Notes: generated from the sequence alone by a model not told the origin. A stretch of DNA of 64,000 nt from Vandiemenella viatica (GCA_031002005.1 CM061921.1:144307283-144371282); one strand, 5' to 3'. Numbered from the stretch's first letter, positions 1-12,473 are shown. Program-made: numbers and translations.

Positions 1-530
1 CATTTTCTTCTTAGCTCGAAAGTGATTTGCCATTATTATGTCTCTAAAATTCTGTTTGACCTTTCTGTATGGCTATGCACAATCATTTTATCTAGTCTTA
101 AATAAATTTAATTTCGATGGGGCGCATGCTCCCGTGGCAAGTCCCACTGATACTAATCTCCCTTTTCTTGTTAACTTTATCTTGAATTCTTTGATCCTAA
201 TTTCTCCAGTCCATTACTATTGTCCATTACGAATATTAGTTTTAACTTCATTCACTGTATTTGATGAACTATTCAGCACTTTCGTCGGTAATTTATCTCA
301 GTCCCTGACTCCATGGCCTACAAAACAAAATTTTCCCACATCCTTATGCTTACAATCGAGTGTCAGCTGTTGCTAATGGCCATCTCGTCTCCCCATTTGT
401 ATTTCAATTACTATCCCCTAGTCTTCTGATAATTGTTATTTAATATATTTCTGGACTTGCACTATCAGTTTCTGCAGTCTTCACTACTTCTTTTAGTAAA
501 TCCACATGCATCCTCCGTGGTGTTTGTAAC
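1..530. other. AT-rich sequence, nothing recognised
   Basis: A 112-codon open frame runs on the plus strand at 38-376. Its translation has no motif I recognise and nothing around it supports expression. I see no repeat family shared with the rest of the window. Confidence 0.4.
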
Positions 531-740
531 TTTTTTTTTTTTTACTTGCGGCTTTACGCCTTGTCGACGGCTAAGGTCATTAGAGGTGGGATGGGATTGG
601 GGACAAGGAACGGGAAGGAATTCGGCCATGGCCTTTTGAAGGAAGCATCCCGGCATTCGCCTGGAGTGATTTGGGGAAACCATGGAAAACCCAAATTAGG
701 ATGCCCGGAAGGGAATTCGAACCCGCGTCCTCCTGAATGC
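531..740 (-). repeat. SINE-1 copy (subfamily 1a), head truncated
   Basis: Reverse-strand copy of the window's main SINE. It starts on the left with a T run (the poly-A tail), followed by the 3' body motif ending in GACGAGGCGTAAAGC (reversed). It ends at the B-box region, and the A-box end of the tRNA-like head is missing. It faces a plus-strand copy about 110 bp away. Confidence 0.85.
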
Positions 741-847
741 TTGCAACTTCTTCTAGTTTCAGTTGTTCGTGGGTTGCTTAGTCAACCCTGATTTCTGGAG
801 GGTGATGTTTTTTCAGTCTGCTGTGGAGGAGAATAGATTATGTGTAT

Positions 848-1093
848 GACCGAGCGTGGTGGGTGAGCGGTTAACGCTCTGGCCTCGTCTTCGGGAGGAC
901 GCGGGTTCGAATCCCGGTCCGGGCATCCAGATTCGGGTTTTCCATGGTTTCCCCAAATCATTCTAGGTGAATGTCGGGATGCTTCTTTCAAAAGGCCATG
1001 TCCGAATTCCTTCCGATTCCTTGTCCCCAGTTATTTCCCGTCACTAATGACATCGGTGTCAACGAGCCGTAATGCCATAAGTAAAAAAAAAAA
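848..1093 (+). repeat. SINE-1 copy (1a), near full length
   Basis: tRNA-derived SINE. The head has an A-box-like TGGTGGGTGAGCGG and a B-box GGTTCGAATCC, the RNA polymerase III internal promoter elements. A body of about 150 bp follows, then a short poly-A tail. No clear target duplication was seen. Confidence 0.9.
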
Positions 1094-2256
1094 GTGATTG
1101 TGTGCTTACTGTCTTGTCCTTCATCAATCAACGAGTCTCCTGCATCACATAAAAGTAAGAAAGCTTTATGAAGAATGTTGTAACCCTCTTCCTGTAATGT
1201 AAGTATTCTCATCTTTTTTCTGCCATTTTAGTTCATGGTTTTGTTTGTTAATTGTATTGTGGGTATTTTATTTTACAGTAATGTTCATAGCTACCACACT
1301 ATTTTCGTCGTTGAAAATTTATTGTTAAATTTGTTTCAATTTTGGACTACAAATAAATACCTCGTTCCTAAATTTCTGTCTTACATATTGTTTAATGTTT
1401 GGGACTAAAGACACCTATTACTCCCCGACGGAAGTATATCGTCTGTGAAGATGAGAGTTTAGTTGTCAATAAACACTAAATCATATTGAGGGCAACACCG
1501 TGATGTTACACGCTTTTCAACTGATATCAGTCTCCTTATTACCTTCATCGAAGTTGAACTCGCCTGCTTTCTTTAACTGTCAGAGATTCTTCACCACAAA
1601 GTAAAAATCTAATTTAGAACTGCCGTTGGTAATATACACCAGCGAAAATCATCTCCTGCCTGTACCTGTAACAAACAGAATCTAAACAGGACTTTTGGAA
1701 CAAATCTAAAAGTCGTCACACTTCGAAATTCGTCTCTGGCGTTGATCTCTCGTTTGAACTGCGCAAACTCTATGCGGATCCCAAAGGAGTGCTCCTGTTT
1801 CCATTAGAGAAGAAACTTGAACTAAAGTAAAGTTGCCAACTGGGCAACTCACGTCGCAAAATTCTATACGTGTTCACTGAGGTGTAAAAAAACTCGATCT
1901 GAATACAATTACCCACGCTGCAACTAGTTTTCTTCGGAAAGTTCTGTCAGAAGATTTTGTCAGAAAAGAAGGTAATTCATGTTTGGAGACTTCATTATAG
2001 TATGACTTCTGTCATACTGTTACGACATCAAAGATATTATTACAACAAACAGTTATTCATCCTATATCTACTGCATTGCTATATTGCTCGTCTGTTTTAA
2101 CCAAAGATAAACAAGTACTCCGTTAATAGATATTCGAAATGAGCGTAAAATGACTATTAAAGCCATACCTGATACATTTCTAATTTAGCTGTATCTGTAT
2201 CAAAAAACATTGGTTGAAAAAAATTGTGGCGTACAACCAAAGGCGTGCTTTCTTCG
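1094..2256. other. AT-rich sequence without recognised elements
   Basis: No coding frame of note, no inverted ends and no family shared with other parts of the window were seen here. Confidence 0.4.
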
Positions 2257-2287
2257 AACGAGCGTGGTATGTGAGCGGCAACGCTAG
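2257..2287 (+). repeat. SINE-1 head fragment
   Basis: About 30 bp matching the first part of the SINE-1 head (A-box side) on the plus strand. It stops exactly where the T run of the next, oppositely oriented copy begins, so it looks like a SINE cut by a later insertion. Confidence 0.6.
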
Positions 2288-2288
2288 T

Positions 2289-2575
2289 TTTTTTTTTTTT
2301 TTTGTCTTTTTGTCTTTTTGTTGTTTTGTTTTTTGTTTTTTGGCTTACGGCTTTACGCTTCGTCGACGTCGAGGTGACTAGAGACGGAAAAGGACAGGGC
2401 AAGGATCGGGAAGGAATTCGGTCATGGCCTTTTGAAGGGAGCATCCCGGCATTCGCCTGGAGTGGTTTGGGGAAACCATGGAAAACCGAAAACTGGATGT
2501 CCGGACGGGGAATCGAACCCACGTCCTCCCGAAAGCGAGGCCAGAGCGTTAACTGCTCACCCACCACGCTCGGTA
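2289..2575 (-). repeat. SINE-1 copy (1a), full length, long T-rich tail
   Basis: Reverse-strand full-length copy. The head's A and B boxes are at the right end, and the left end is a long T-rich tail of about 50 bp with TTTTTG/TTTTTGTC interruptions. It abuts a plus-strand SINE-1 head fragment on the left and a Rep-3 repeat on the right. Confidence 0.88.
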
Positions 2576-2589
2576 GGGCATTCGTGAGG

Positions 2590-2765
2590 AAGCTTCCATG
2601 GTTCGGATTCGACGTTTAACTGTAGGTTCCCTTTATTCGGTAGGATTACCGGGTTAGGTAGGTAAGAAGGAAAGCAACTTTTCACCCTACCTGCAATACC
2701 ACGCTAAGTATACCTCCTTCGGAAGTATCCAACCAACCTTCAGGTTGAATATGAAGCTTAGTCTT
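2590..2765 (+). repeat. Rep-3 fragment (tRNA-like repeat family)
   Basis: Shares blocks with 6050-6280, 20146-20200 and 61870-61999, which run in the opposite orientation. The shared blocks include a GGTTCGGATTC-type segment, a CCGGGTTAGG segment and a pairing CCTTCGGAAG segment. Only the 3' body portion is present. I call it a repeat because dispersed copies occur in both orientations. Confidence 0.6.
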
Positions 2766-3094
2766 CTTTCCTAACAATATAATAAAGCACTTGGATATAA
2801 CAGACAGATCATGAAGACACTAGCGTTTAAATGCTTAAGATCCGAAAACATAAGGTTAATAGTTTTATTCACTAAGTCTAAAGCGTTGTATATAAACCAC
2901 CTTTCTTTAAATTCTTAGTAATAACCAGCGCGGTCACTTTAGGAATTAAATTAAACTTACCACTTGTCATGTAGCGTAAAGAATTACTTTGCTGTATTCA
3001 CCGAACGATTAGCTATTATAACAAAAAAATTCGTGTTACTAATTTGGTTACTATGGTCATATACACCGAAATTAAGCTACATTGCTGCCATTAT

Positions 3095-3245
3095 AGGGGA
3101 TGATGAACGGGAAGGAATTGAATCATAGGATATGGCCTTTTCAAAAAAATGATTTCCAAAATCTGGTTGGCCATAACGGGTATTGATCCAACGTCGTTCC
3201 GAATGCCAAGTTCGAACATTAAAGGCCAACCCACCAGGCTCAGTA
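3095..3245 (-). repeat. SINE-1 copy, strongly degraded
   Basis: Recognisable in order on the reverse strand: the GGAAGGAATT block, ATGGCCTTTT, a degenerate B-box region and a final CCCACCA..GCTCAGTA head end. Many substitutions and deletions suggest an old copy. Confidence 0.65.
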
Positions 3246-3632
3246 TTTTGTTGGTGACTAAAATTTCATACTGTGCATACAGCAGTTCTTAAGATGATGA
3301 AAATCGCAAGTGATTTCACTCTTGCTAATTAGGTATGGAACTTACTGCATTCTGAGGCATGTGTGAGTTAACTCAGTCAACTATAGTTTCATTTCAGTTA
3401 ATCTTCAAAACTTGCACATACATCCGCTCACCTTCCAAAATAGTGCATATGAGCGGAATGCAGGAAACTTGTTGGAACGCTTTGTTCCGGATGCTGCTCA
3501 ATTTCACTTCCGTTTTGATCGTTGGGTGGCGTCAGCTGATTCAAAGCGACTACCTTTGAAGAGAAACATTTGAGTCCTGGAACTACACAGGTGATTGCCG
3601 AGGTTAGCGTTCGCCCTTTCTACAGAGTAACA

Positions 3633-3884
3633 CCGAGCGTGGTTGGTGAACGGTTAACGTTTTGGCCTCGTATTCTGGAGTACGCGGGTTCGAATCCCCC
3701 TCCGGGCATCAAAATTTGGGTTTTCCATGGTTTCCCCAAATCATTCCAGGCAAATGCCGGGATGCTTCCTTCAAAAAGGCCATGGCCAATTTCCTTCCCG
3801 TTCCTTGTTCCCAGTCCCATCCCACCTCTAATGACCTTAGCCGTCGACGAGGCGTAAAGCAATAAATAATAATAATAAAAAAAA
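3633..3884 (+). repeat. SINE-1 copy (1a) with target-site duplication
   Basis: Full-length plus-strand copy with A box, B box GGTTCGAATCC and an AT-rich tail (AATAATAATAAAA). It is flanked by TACAGAGTAACA at 3621-3632 and TACAGAGTAGCA at 3885-3896, a 12-bp duplication with one mismatch. This supports insertion by target-primed reverse transcription. Confidence 0.92.
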
Positions 3885-3896
3885 TACAGAGTAGCA

Positions 3897-5614
3897 ATTT
3901 ATCGTCCCACTGAACTCCCTGTGTATTTTCTTCATAACTTTGTTTTTTAAGTAATTGATATTTTTTGTACTGAGAGGACTTATAATGATTTTCACTACTA
4001 TGTGAGGTTAACGTGTGATTATTTGAATATTATGAATAGCGTAAGACAAGAAATTATCCTCAGGGTATAGTTAAACCCCTCCCAATAATGGATTCACATT
4101 ACTTCCTATGTGTGTGTGTGTGTGTGTTTTTTTTTTTTTTGTGTAGGTAGAATTGAAAGTGACGTCTTGCACTACTACTAAGATAACAGTGTTCTAATTT
4201 GCACAAATATATACAGACCAATCGTCATTTGAAACTTTCTTATTAATGGTTAGAGTTACTGGATTTGCTTGATTAGTAGGAATAATGGTTCCGATTTTAG
4301 TAAAATTACGGGTAGCTTTTCTGTTTGTTTGATTTATTTTATTTATCAATCTGCATGTGACAAAGCGTTTTGTTTATATAATTATGTGTGGTGTATCCAG
4401 CGCCAAAAACTTATCCTTAACGTTCAGAAAGAAACTTTTGTGCTTTACTCTTTCAATATCTGAATTAACTATTTTTTAAATTTGATACTTATTACGCGCG
4501 TCACTAGGGAATTTGTCCAGCAATATTTCCGAAAACGGTATTAAGATAGCGAAATAATTATATAGACGATAAATTTGCATTGAATAAATTTTTTCCAGGA
4601 TTTTCACGTTCCTGTAAGGAATATTTTTATCATAGAATAGAATAGTTCGTGGCACAGTAGAATGTTGTTGATACACGCAAAGTCACTGTATTGGTAACTA
4701 TTTATTAATGCTAAAATAGTTTCCATACACATGAATTTACTCATAGTTTAAGGAGAGCTAAGTTGTTTAGTTAAATGTTGAGTCTCCACCATTTCCGCGG
4801 TATGTTGTTACATAGCTCCATTGGTATCTTCCGGCCAGTTAACGCACTGAGAAACTAGGTTGCGAGCAACGACTTTAATGTTGTAATTATCGTTTAATTT
4901 ACGATGTAAAACTCAGTAATACTTATTCGCCGTAGATTCTCTTGCCACACTTCCGGAAACACTATTTCAGTTGCGTAACTACAACACGACGCGAACATGT
5001 AAATAAGCTGTTTCTCATTCGGATTAAACGTCTTTCTTTCTAGCAATATAACGCTTGCTACGGATTGGCACTTGTTCGTTGAACTTTGCTCATCCGTGAA
5101 TCCCCTATTAAAAAAAAAACTGTACCGTATGACCCTACTAAAATGAAGTTACATTTACCAAATAACATATTACAGGTAAAATTACATAAAATAAATGGAT
5201 TGAATATTCTGAACATCTTACGGCAAATGGTCCTGATAAACAAAATTCTAGTAAAGTACCCGGTCCCAGTCACGTGTACTCGCTACACGAACAGTTACAA
5301 AACGCGGAATTAATATCGCAGTAAAAAGTTCGCCACAGCTTAGTGAGTGTTATTGCCTGTTGAATTCAATATCAATAAAATAAACATTACTAAAATAAAT
5401 TACCACAAAATTGATAGAACATTTAAGAACAATCTTAGGCAGCTCTTCCAGAATCGATAAAACATATTTACGTAGTTTTGGTTAGGTTGAATCTTACTGT
5501 TGAGTTAAAAGTTCTTGTTTTTAAGTTTTAATTTACGAAACAGAGTTTCGTCTGGCTATTGTTGCTTATTTGCATTGTGGTTTTCATCGTTTTCATACAG
5601 AGAGCTTACTTCAG
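3897..5614. other. AT-rich sequence with a TG microsatellite
   Basis: A (TG)n followed by a T run lies at about 4110-4140. Short open frames at 4269-4463, 4476-4676 and 5058-5313 have no recognisable domains. No repeat family shared with the rest of the window was found. Confidence 0.4.
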
Positions 5615-5720
5615 TTTTATGGCTTTTTGGAGCGATTTTTGAAAACCATCGAAAACCGAAACCAGGATGGCCGTACGGGGATTTGAACCTGCGTCTTCTC
5701 GAATTCTCGGTTTAATGAAT
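5615..5720 (-). repeat. SINE-1 fragment, degraded
   Basis: Central part only: the segments around GAAAACC..CCAGGATGGCCG and the B-box region GGGATTTGAACC are recognisable on the reverse strand. Both ends are lost. Confidence 0.6.
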
Positions 5721-6029
5721 CACGATTAGTGCATGGCCATTGCCACCAAGTTGAAGCTATTCCGCCAAATACTCTAACGTGTTGTTTGATCACGCGCGTG
5801 GGTTTGAACCGCCCGGCCGCTAGCTGCAAGCGGAGATATTGGTTGTACCAAAAACCTGCTCCCAGCGTGAAGAGAACACCTATGACACGTAATTTTTGTC
5901 TGTGATGGATAGATTAGCCCTGAGGTCACCAACCTTAACTGCAGTTAGTTGCACTAGAGTAGACGAACGAGCCGAACCACTGAAACTTGCTCGTTCAAAC
6001 TGGACAATAGGCGCCCACAGCGTAAAAAA

Positions 6030-6290
6030 ACTTAATTTAGTCCACAACCCGAAAGTTGGTTGGATCCTCCCGAAGGAGGCATACTAAGCCATTGTATCAG
6101 AGGTAGGACGGCCAGTTCCTTTCCTCTGGGACCTAAAGTTTAACGTGGAATCCGAACCATGGAGCGTCCTGGCATAGCTCATATGATTAAACACAACTTT
6201 CAAAATTCCTGCGCCTGCCGGGATTCGTGGCCGGGTCAGGAGTAGCGAACGTTTTGAAACTGAGCTACCAGAACGCTCCGCCCACAGCGT
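6030..6290 (-). repeat. Rep-3 copy with degenerate tRNA-like head
   Basis: Contains the block GGTTGGATCCTCCCGAAGG, then TTAACGTGGAATCCGAACC, and a degenerate tRNA-like segment near 6210-6285. The same order of blocks is seen at 61870-61999 and 62760-63025. The tRNA-like part sits at the right end, so transcription would run leftward. Confidence 0.6.
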
Positions 6291-6336
6291 AAGTAATTAA
6301 ATTGAGCATGAAATTTGTTGTATGCCAGAGATCTCG

Positions 6337-7440
6337 GCTATACGAGGTCTGTCCGTGAAGTCCTTCATATTTCCCCGCTGGTGTTAATCTGCGTCATCGG
6401 GTTGGTGGAATCATTCAAGCTAGTCTACCATTTGACTGAAGAATACGCTCCCAATGGCCTTTCTACTTTTGGCATCAGACCTGGAACTGTTTTTTGGTAT
6501 CGCCTTTAAAGTATTTCTTTGTCGTCGAATCGAGGTCCTTTGAGCGGCATTTTTAATCTTGATATCTGCCAAAAGTCGCGGGGAGCTACGTTAGGACTGT
6601 ACCGAGGCTGACGGAGCTTTACGACTTTGTGATTTGTCAGATATTGCTGCACGAGGTTCGATGCTTGCGCTGGCGCGTTATCGTGATGAAGAAGCTAGTC
6701 ACCGCTTCACCGAAGCTTCATACTAATTATGTCTCGCAATCTTTTAATAACTTCAAGATAATATTCTTTGTTGATCGTTTGACCTTTAACACTATATTCG
6801 TGGGGATCAACACTAAAAAAAAAAAAACAGTGGCAACCAGCGACAACTTGACATTGCTCCGATTTTCGCTCGCATTTTTCGATTTTTCGGTCGTGGCTCC
6901 AACGACAGCTTCCACTGCGAAGAGTGTCGTTTTGTTTTGGGATCATAACCATAATCCCACGATTCATCAGTTATAATCTTTTTAAGCAGATTTTCATCAT
7001 TATTGACCATTTCTAAATTGCCTGAATAATTTCAAGGCGAAGGTTTTTCTCCTCCAGCGTTAGCAATTTCGCAAACCATTTGCCAATTTTACATTAAAAT
7101 TTTCCAGGCAATAGTTTTCGGTATTCCAAGATCACATTCTATTATTCGCGTAGTCATTGATAGTCTTCATTGATTGCAGGTGGCACACGTTCGATATTAT
7201 CCGGTGTTTTTGTTGTCGAAAGCCGCCTAGAACGTGGGTCACTACCAACAGATGTGCGGCTGTCTTTGAACCGCTTATACCACTCTTTCATTGGTTTTTG
7301 CTATACACTCGACCCCCAAACGCCGTTTTCATCATTTCGATGGTCTCTGCACAACACTTTTAGAGTTTAAAGCAAAATTTAACTCAAATTTGTTACTCCG
7401 ATCTTTCCGTCATTTTTTACGATGGCAAAATGCGACGAAC
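6337..7440 (-). pseudogene. Decayed mariner-type transposase and element remnant
   Basis: The left end carries TACGAGGTCTGTCCGTGAAG, which fits a mariner terminal repeat. Reverse-strand frames, joined across frameshifts, give transposase features. There is a helix-turn-helix region (WYKRFKDSRTSVGSDPRSRR), then DESWDYGYDPKTK around 6950 (first catalytic Asp region). Downstream is an INKEYYLEVIKRLRD segment near 6720-6770. A run of A's at 6816-6828 interrupts the frame. Multiple stops and frameshifts mean no functional protein. No matching right terminal repeat was found, so the 5' side is probably truncated. This is the mariner (SETMAR-like) rather than the Tc1 branch. Confidence 0.8.
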
Positions 7441-8812
7441 GTACAAAACACTTTGTAAACAAACGCATGCTGTACGTGAACTAAGGCATCCCGGCGATAA
7501 CTGCGGCATATAAGGAGTTGGTGAAGCTCGACACTCGTACTCGGCATATGCCGCTAAAACTGTCAGGAGCGAAGATATGAAGGAAGGTTGGATACTTTTG
7601 GGATTGAGTTCATAGCTGTGGTCAAGGAAACTCGCAGTTGGCTGCGAGCACGTTGTTGCCGCACATCGGAACATTCTCGCGTAGCGCTCTCTCTAACACT
7701 AGAAAATGGCAACGCCGAGCGTTTTGTATAGCCTAGTACGAGCGTTAAAGCACAACAAGCAAACAGGTGATTTTTAACTGCGAAGCGCACGTTTTGACAT
7801 CGGCGCATTCCAAGCCACCCGCCAATACGGCTTACCCGGCTACATTGCAGTTCAAGTGAAAGCGTCTTCGCCAGAAAAGAAAGAATTGCATTATAAACTG
7901 CTGTTACCTCGATTAACTAGTGCAACTAAATTCTCAAGCTAACTCTCGTAGAAGGCGTTTATATATATATATATATATATCTGTAGCTATGAGTATGACG
8001 TGTTGCACTAGGACAGCAGTGAAAGTATTGATTATACTTGTATATAATATACTGTATATACCTACTGGAGCGCGCGCAGCGGCCTGTGTACACATATACA
8101 CAAATACATTGTATATTCCTGACCTTTAAATATATATACCTTGTAACCACGCGTTCTCAGTCCTCGTGGAAGGTTATACATTGTACCTATAATATCGTAT
8201 CTACGTAAAGTTTTTTTCACTATTGTAACGATTCTTTTTTTTGGTAACAAATCTAACATTAATCATTCGAATTAGATGTTATAAGTTTGCAGCCATTGGC
8301 AGTCCCCGTGGGTGAACTGGCAAAGCGCTGCACCGTAGAACAGAAGGATAAGGAATCGAATCGACAATCGGAGAAACCTTTTAGAAGTGAAAACTTCTTT
8401 ATACGCGATGGGCGATTTTTGGATAGGTAAAATATGAGTTCGCGTCAATGACATGGTAATGTTAATAGTATATCTGTAGCTATAAGTATGACATGTTGTG
8501 CGTATGATATTCATTGTTTTAAGTTTTCACTTCAGTCAGCAATCCCCTAATGACTGCCATTAAAAAAAGAGAGTGACAGAATTGTTAATACCATGAGAAC
8601 GAATGGCCTTTACCAAGGCCCAGTCTCTGAACTCCGGATCTAACAACTCTCATATATCATGCTGAATCATAAAATTAATGTGGCTGCATGTAGGATACAA
8701 ATACGCGAGACAAACTGGACCTCCATCACAGAGGAAAAATTTCAGGTTCTGCCATTGTACCAAGCATCAACCACCCTAACTGGGAGGTCTGTCTGCTTTC
8801 TGTGCCGCAAAT
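7441..8812. other. Mixed AT-rich sequence with a TA microsatellite and a short direct repeat
   Basis: A (TA)n tract lies at about 7961-7980. A 25-bp direct repeat (CTGTAGCTATGAGTATGACG and its continuation) occurs at 7981 and, with two mismatches, at 8474. A weak tRNA-like stretch lies near 8298-8365. No coding region is supported. Confidence 0.4.
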
Positions 8813-9051
8813 TGATTTTTTTTAACTGCCTTACGTCTCTCAACAGCGAGGTCTTTAGAGACGGGAAAGGATGGGGGCAAGGAATGGGAAGGAATTCTGC
8901 CATGGCCTTTTGAAGGAAGCATCCCGGCATTTGCCTGGAGTGATTTGGGAAACCATGGAAAACCCAAATCTGGATGCCCGGACGGGGATTCGATCCGCCG
9001 TCCTCCCGAATGCGAGGCCAGAACGCTATGCGTTACACCACCACGCACGGT
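8813..9051 (-). repeat. SINE-1 copy (subfamily 1b) with target-site duplication
   Basis: Reverse-strand copy with the 1b-specific 3' body (TTAACTGCCTTACGTCTCTC, reversed), which differs from 1a just before the tail. It is flanked by CCGCAAAT at 8805-8812 and 9052-9059, an exact 8-bp duplication. Confidence 0.93.
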
Positions 9052-9059
9052 CCGCAAAT

Positions 9060-10404
9060 GGAGGCATAATCGAATGGATAGACTTCCGCGACATCACTCT
9101 GTAGTTGTTATAACGGTGTTTGTTGTTAATGTAATTTAAATATGCAAACAAGAAATAATAATTATAACTTCCACTATTTGGCGTTCGGTAACGAAGCCAG
9201 CAGTTGAGATAAGGATAAATCATAGTACGAAGATACTCTCAGCGATACGTGGTCACTGGTTACTGCCCCTACTCCAACGGAGCGAGTCTGGTATAGAACC
9301 ATTAAGCGCAGAGGAAACCAGCCCATAAGGGACGCCCCCCACGACGACCTTCTGGAACGTAAACAAGCCACTTGCGGATGGGAACGGAGTGTTAATGAGG
9401 AGGTGCTTTGCGTCACAGCGGACCACACATTAATGGCACGTCACAGTCATAACCGGCCGGCGCGGCGTCTCAGCCACCCTGTTCAAACAAGTACATGTCT
9501 GTCGCTATAAGCTTTGATCTGCATATCGTCGAAGGGGATATGACCCTTCTAGAGCAATACGGTTTCAGTGTGGGACATTTAGGGTTAAGGCGGGTCCACA
9601 TGCTTGCCAAACCTCGCATTTTTGACCCGAAGAATAAAGACCATAAAGAAGAAGAAAAAAATCAGCTGATGCTTGGAGTCGTCTTAAATAATCCTGTCAT
9701 GGAGATTAAAAAAAAAGGATAGAAATTCCTATTGTCGCATTTCGTATACACTTAAAGAAAAAACAAGATTCTATTCGCACTGGCTCAGGTATAAATTTAT
9801 TAATTTAGCTGGTATAGTATGGCTTCTCTGAAGTCTGCATTTTCTTTAGAAATCGTAGGTGAAACTTCATTCAACGATTATTCAGAATCAACATAGCTCA
9901 TCCGGCAGAAGTTATCAGACTGCCCAGATGGCTCAAAAACAAGCTCATTAAATGTTTGTTCCATTAATTCTCTGCAATCAAAAAATAATTGATACAGATA
10001 TTACAATGCCGTTAAAACAATAATTATTATACAATTCTAGTTATAAAACAATATACTTACATTAATTGAAATACAAACATGAAGCTACATAGTTATAATG
10101 AAATCACAATAAATACCTGGTACGATCACCTTTGCCTTCTTACTAGTTTTTTTTTCATTTTTATATAAAAATAGGTTAGGCCAAAGCTATGACGGACACA
10201 ACCTCGACGTCCGTCATGCTTGCTTCTCCAAAACATAAAGCGCACTAGCAACCGTATGGATGACGATGTTTGGCTCTCCAAAATTAAGCAAGCGTTTTTA
10301 GAGGCTTGGAGTTTGTGGCAAGTGCCAAGCGTGTGGTCCCGGGGTTACAGCTTACAGTTCTGGAGAGGTTTCAGAGCAGTATTCCTGGATGTTGGCAAGG
10401 GAAT
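9060..10404. other. No recognised element
   Basis: A 75-codon frame at 9495-9722 and a reverse 84-codon frame at 9174-9428 carry no motif I recognise. The rest is AT-rich. Confidence 0.4.
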
Positions 10405-10644
10405 GATTTTTGTTTTTCTTGTGGCCTTATGCCTCGTCGACGTCGAGGTAATAAGAGGCGCGAAAGGGCTAGGGGAGGGGAACGGCAAGGGATTCGAGCA
10501 TGGCTTTTTGAAGGAACCATCCCGGCGTTTTCCTGGAGTTATACGGGGAAACCGACATCTGGATGCCCGGACGGGGATTCGAACCTGCGTCCTCCCGAAT
10601 GCGAGGCCAGTCAGTTATCGCTCACCCACTACGCTAGGTGGTTC
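10405..10644 (-). repeat. SINE-1 copy (1a)
   Basis: Reverse-strand copy with the full body and tRNA-like head. B box reads GGATTCGAACC in this orientation. The A-box end is slightly altered. The T-rich left end corresponds to the tail. Confidence 0.88.
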
Positions 10645-11917
10645 AACATGAAGTGCTCCTCAAAAATTTGGGGCCAGGTATCATATCTGACAGATACCTG
10701 AGGCGGATACGTAAAGAAGGATAATTTTGGGTCAGCATGATCGACAGATTTAATCAGCGTGTTGTGTTGAAGTTGGTTGGTACTCAGACAGTCGGAAGTT
10801 GCCTACAGGCAGCACTCGAAGACGTCGACGGATATACTATCCGGTGCCAGAAACGAATAAATGTGTCGACAATAAAGCTGAAGCGTTACGGCTTCGCCTG
10901 AAGCTCTTTGGAGAGTGTCACCCTCGCAAAAATAAAACTGCAGGAAGGTGTGGAGGCTGCTGGCTGAGGTATATCCAATAACAGCAGCCTGCCATCAATC
11001 TAAACGCTGTTGCGGCCTATAATAAAATACGCTTCCCACATGAGGACCTTACGGTAGCTGCATTGCCGGCGCCTTCACGTGACATACTACACTATTAGGT
11101 AGATGTAATACGACAGTAACCTATTCTACGTATTGACTGAAAATCATACATACATCTCAGCATTAAAGGGACTTCTAATCCGCTATTAGGTGCCTACGAA
11201 TAATCAAAAATGCTAATATATAATTACTAGAATGAGAGTAGACAACCTATAATTAGCAAGAGAATATTTATCTTCAAATTCAGGGCAACAGAATGTGGAG
11301 TTCCACAGTTCCATCAGCAAATAACTCGTAGGAATATAGGAGACTAGCTCGTACCCGCGACTTCGTACGCGTGGATTAAGAATTTTTTTGCCAGAATTAA
11401 ATATATAAAGTTGTTGGTAACGAAGGATTGGTCCCAAACAATATCGAGTCGGAATAATATGACAGGAAAGCTAACACTATATCATTGTACCGTCGAACCT
11501 GTCTCTTGAAGAGAATCAATTTCAAACATATTTCTGTCACCATTCGATAAGGTCTCAAAATTTCGTGACTACAACTGTTAATCATACTGGAAAAAATATC
11601 CTGTGCCCTTCATACAAATTTCCTTATAAAATTCCATCACAACGATATAGCCATTTAGTCGTCAAAACGTAACAAAAAGACAGAGACTTCCGTATTTATA
11701 ATAATATTACTGTGGTTCACACTCACACACTGACTCCGAACAACACCTGAGGGATCATTATAACGTAAAAAAGAGTACACCTGCAACATTGCAAGACTAC
11801 CTACGATTTGCCTCGCATTGCACCCTTAACTTTCTAATATCTACAGTTTAACATTCAATCCGAATAACCTACGGCCCAAACCTGACTCTTACGATGAAAA
11901 ACAATTTTTTTTAAATC
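10645..11917. other. No recognised element
   Basis: Only short frames without motifs, mostly AT-rich. I found no inverted ends or dispersed-repeat blocks. Confidence 0.4.
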
Positions 11918-12003
11918 TTAGCCTCCACGGAGATTTGAACCGGAGACCACGACGTTCGTAAACAAGCGCTTTAACCACTGAGCTGCCAGTCCACTACACG
12001 GAA
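11918..12003 (-). repeat. tRNA-like head of a separate SINE-type repeat
   Basis: Read on the reverse strand, this shows an A-box-like TGGCAGCTCAGTGG and a B-box-like GGTTCAAATCT at tRNA spacing, followed by an A-rich run. It differs from the SINE-1 and SINE-2 heads. A convincing cloverleaf was not verified, so I call it tRNA-derived rather than a tRNA gene. Confidence 0.5.
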
Positions 12004-12059
12004 ACACGGTACGGAGACGTCCATATCCAACGTGTCTGTCTATCGCCGTATTTCGAAGT

Positions 12060-12239
12060 TATGAGACAACATGTGTTATTTATACAGATAATTTTTCAAC
12101 CAAATGTAGACAGTATTTTTCTCCTTGTTTCAAAGGATAAGTGTGCAACGTTTCATCGAGATCGGATGAAAACTGGATTTGAATGAAGAACAAACAAACT
12201 AACAAACATACATTCATCTTTATATATAAAGATTAGTTA
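12060..12239 (-). repeat. Repeat end with palindromic TTTATATATAAA terminus
   Basis: On the reverse strand this begins with CTTTATATATAAAG and a GTTTGTTTGTTC run, followed by text resembling CGATCTCGATGAAACGTTGC. Such an organisation is common at ends of dispersed insect repeats (Helitron-like or other). A similar style of sequence occurs at about 41250-41350. The family is not identified. Confidence 0.35.
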
Positions 12240-12473
12240 AAACACATTTTGTGTTTAGCTACTCTTCGACATATAGAGGTCATTAGAGGCAGGGTGGGAG
12301 GAAGGGGATTCGGCCACGGCTTTTGAAGGAACAATCCTGTTATTCACCTAGAGTGATTCCGGAAAACCGAAATCTGGATGGCCCGATGGAGATTCGAACC
12401 TGTGTCCTCCAGAGCGTTAAGATTCATCTACCCCACTCGGTACGATGATTGTTCATCACCCAGCACGCTCGGT
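12240..12473 (-). repeat. SINE-1 copy (1a), degraded head
   Basis: Reverse-strand copy with several deletions. The body and B-box region are recognisable, and the A-box end is partly duplicated or rearranged near 12425-12473, where ..CTCGGTA occurs twice. Confidence 0.75.

Noticed and set aside
546..991. Several open frames of 60-130 codons with shared words such as GKEFGHG and WGNHGKP
   Set aside because: They recur on both strands wherever SINE-1 occurs and are translations of that repeat, not genes.
11918..12003. Possible functional tRNA gene
   Set aside because: A and B boxes are present, but the stems were not confirmed and an A-rich run follows, as in SINEs.
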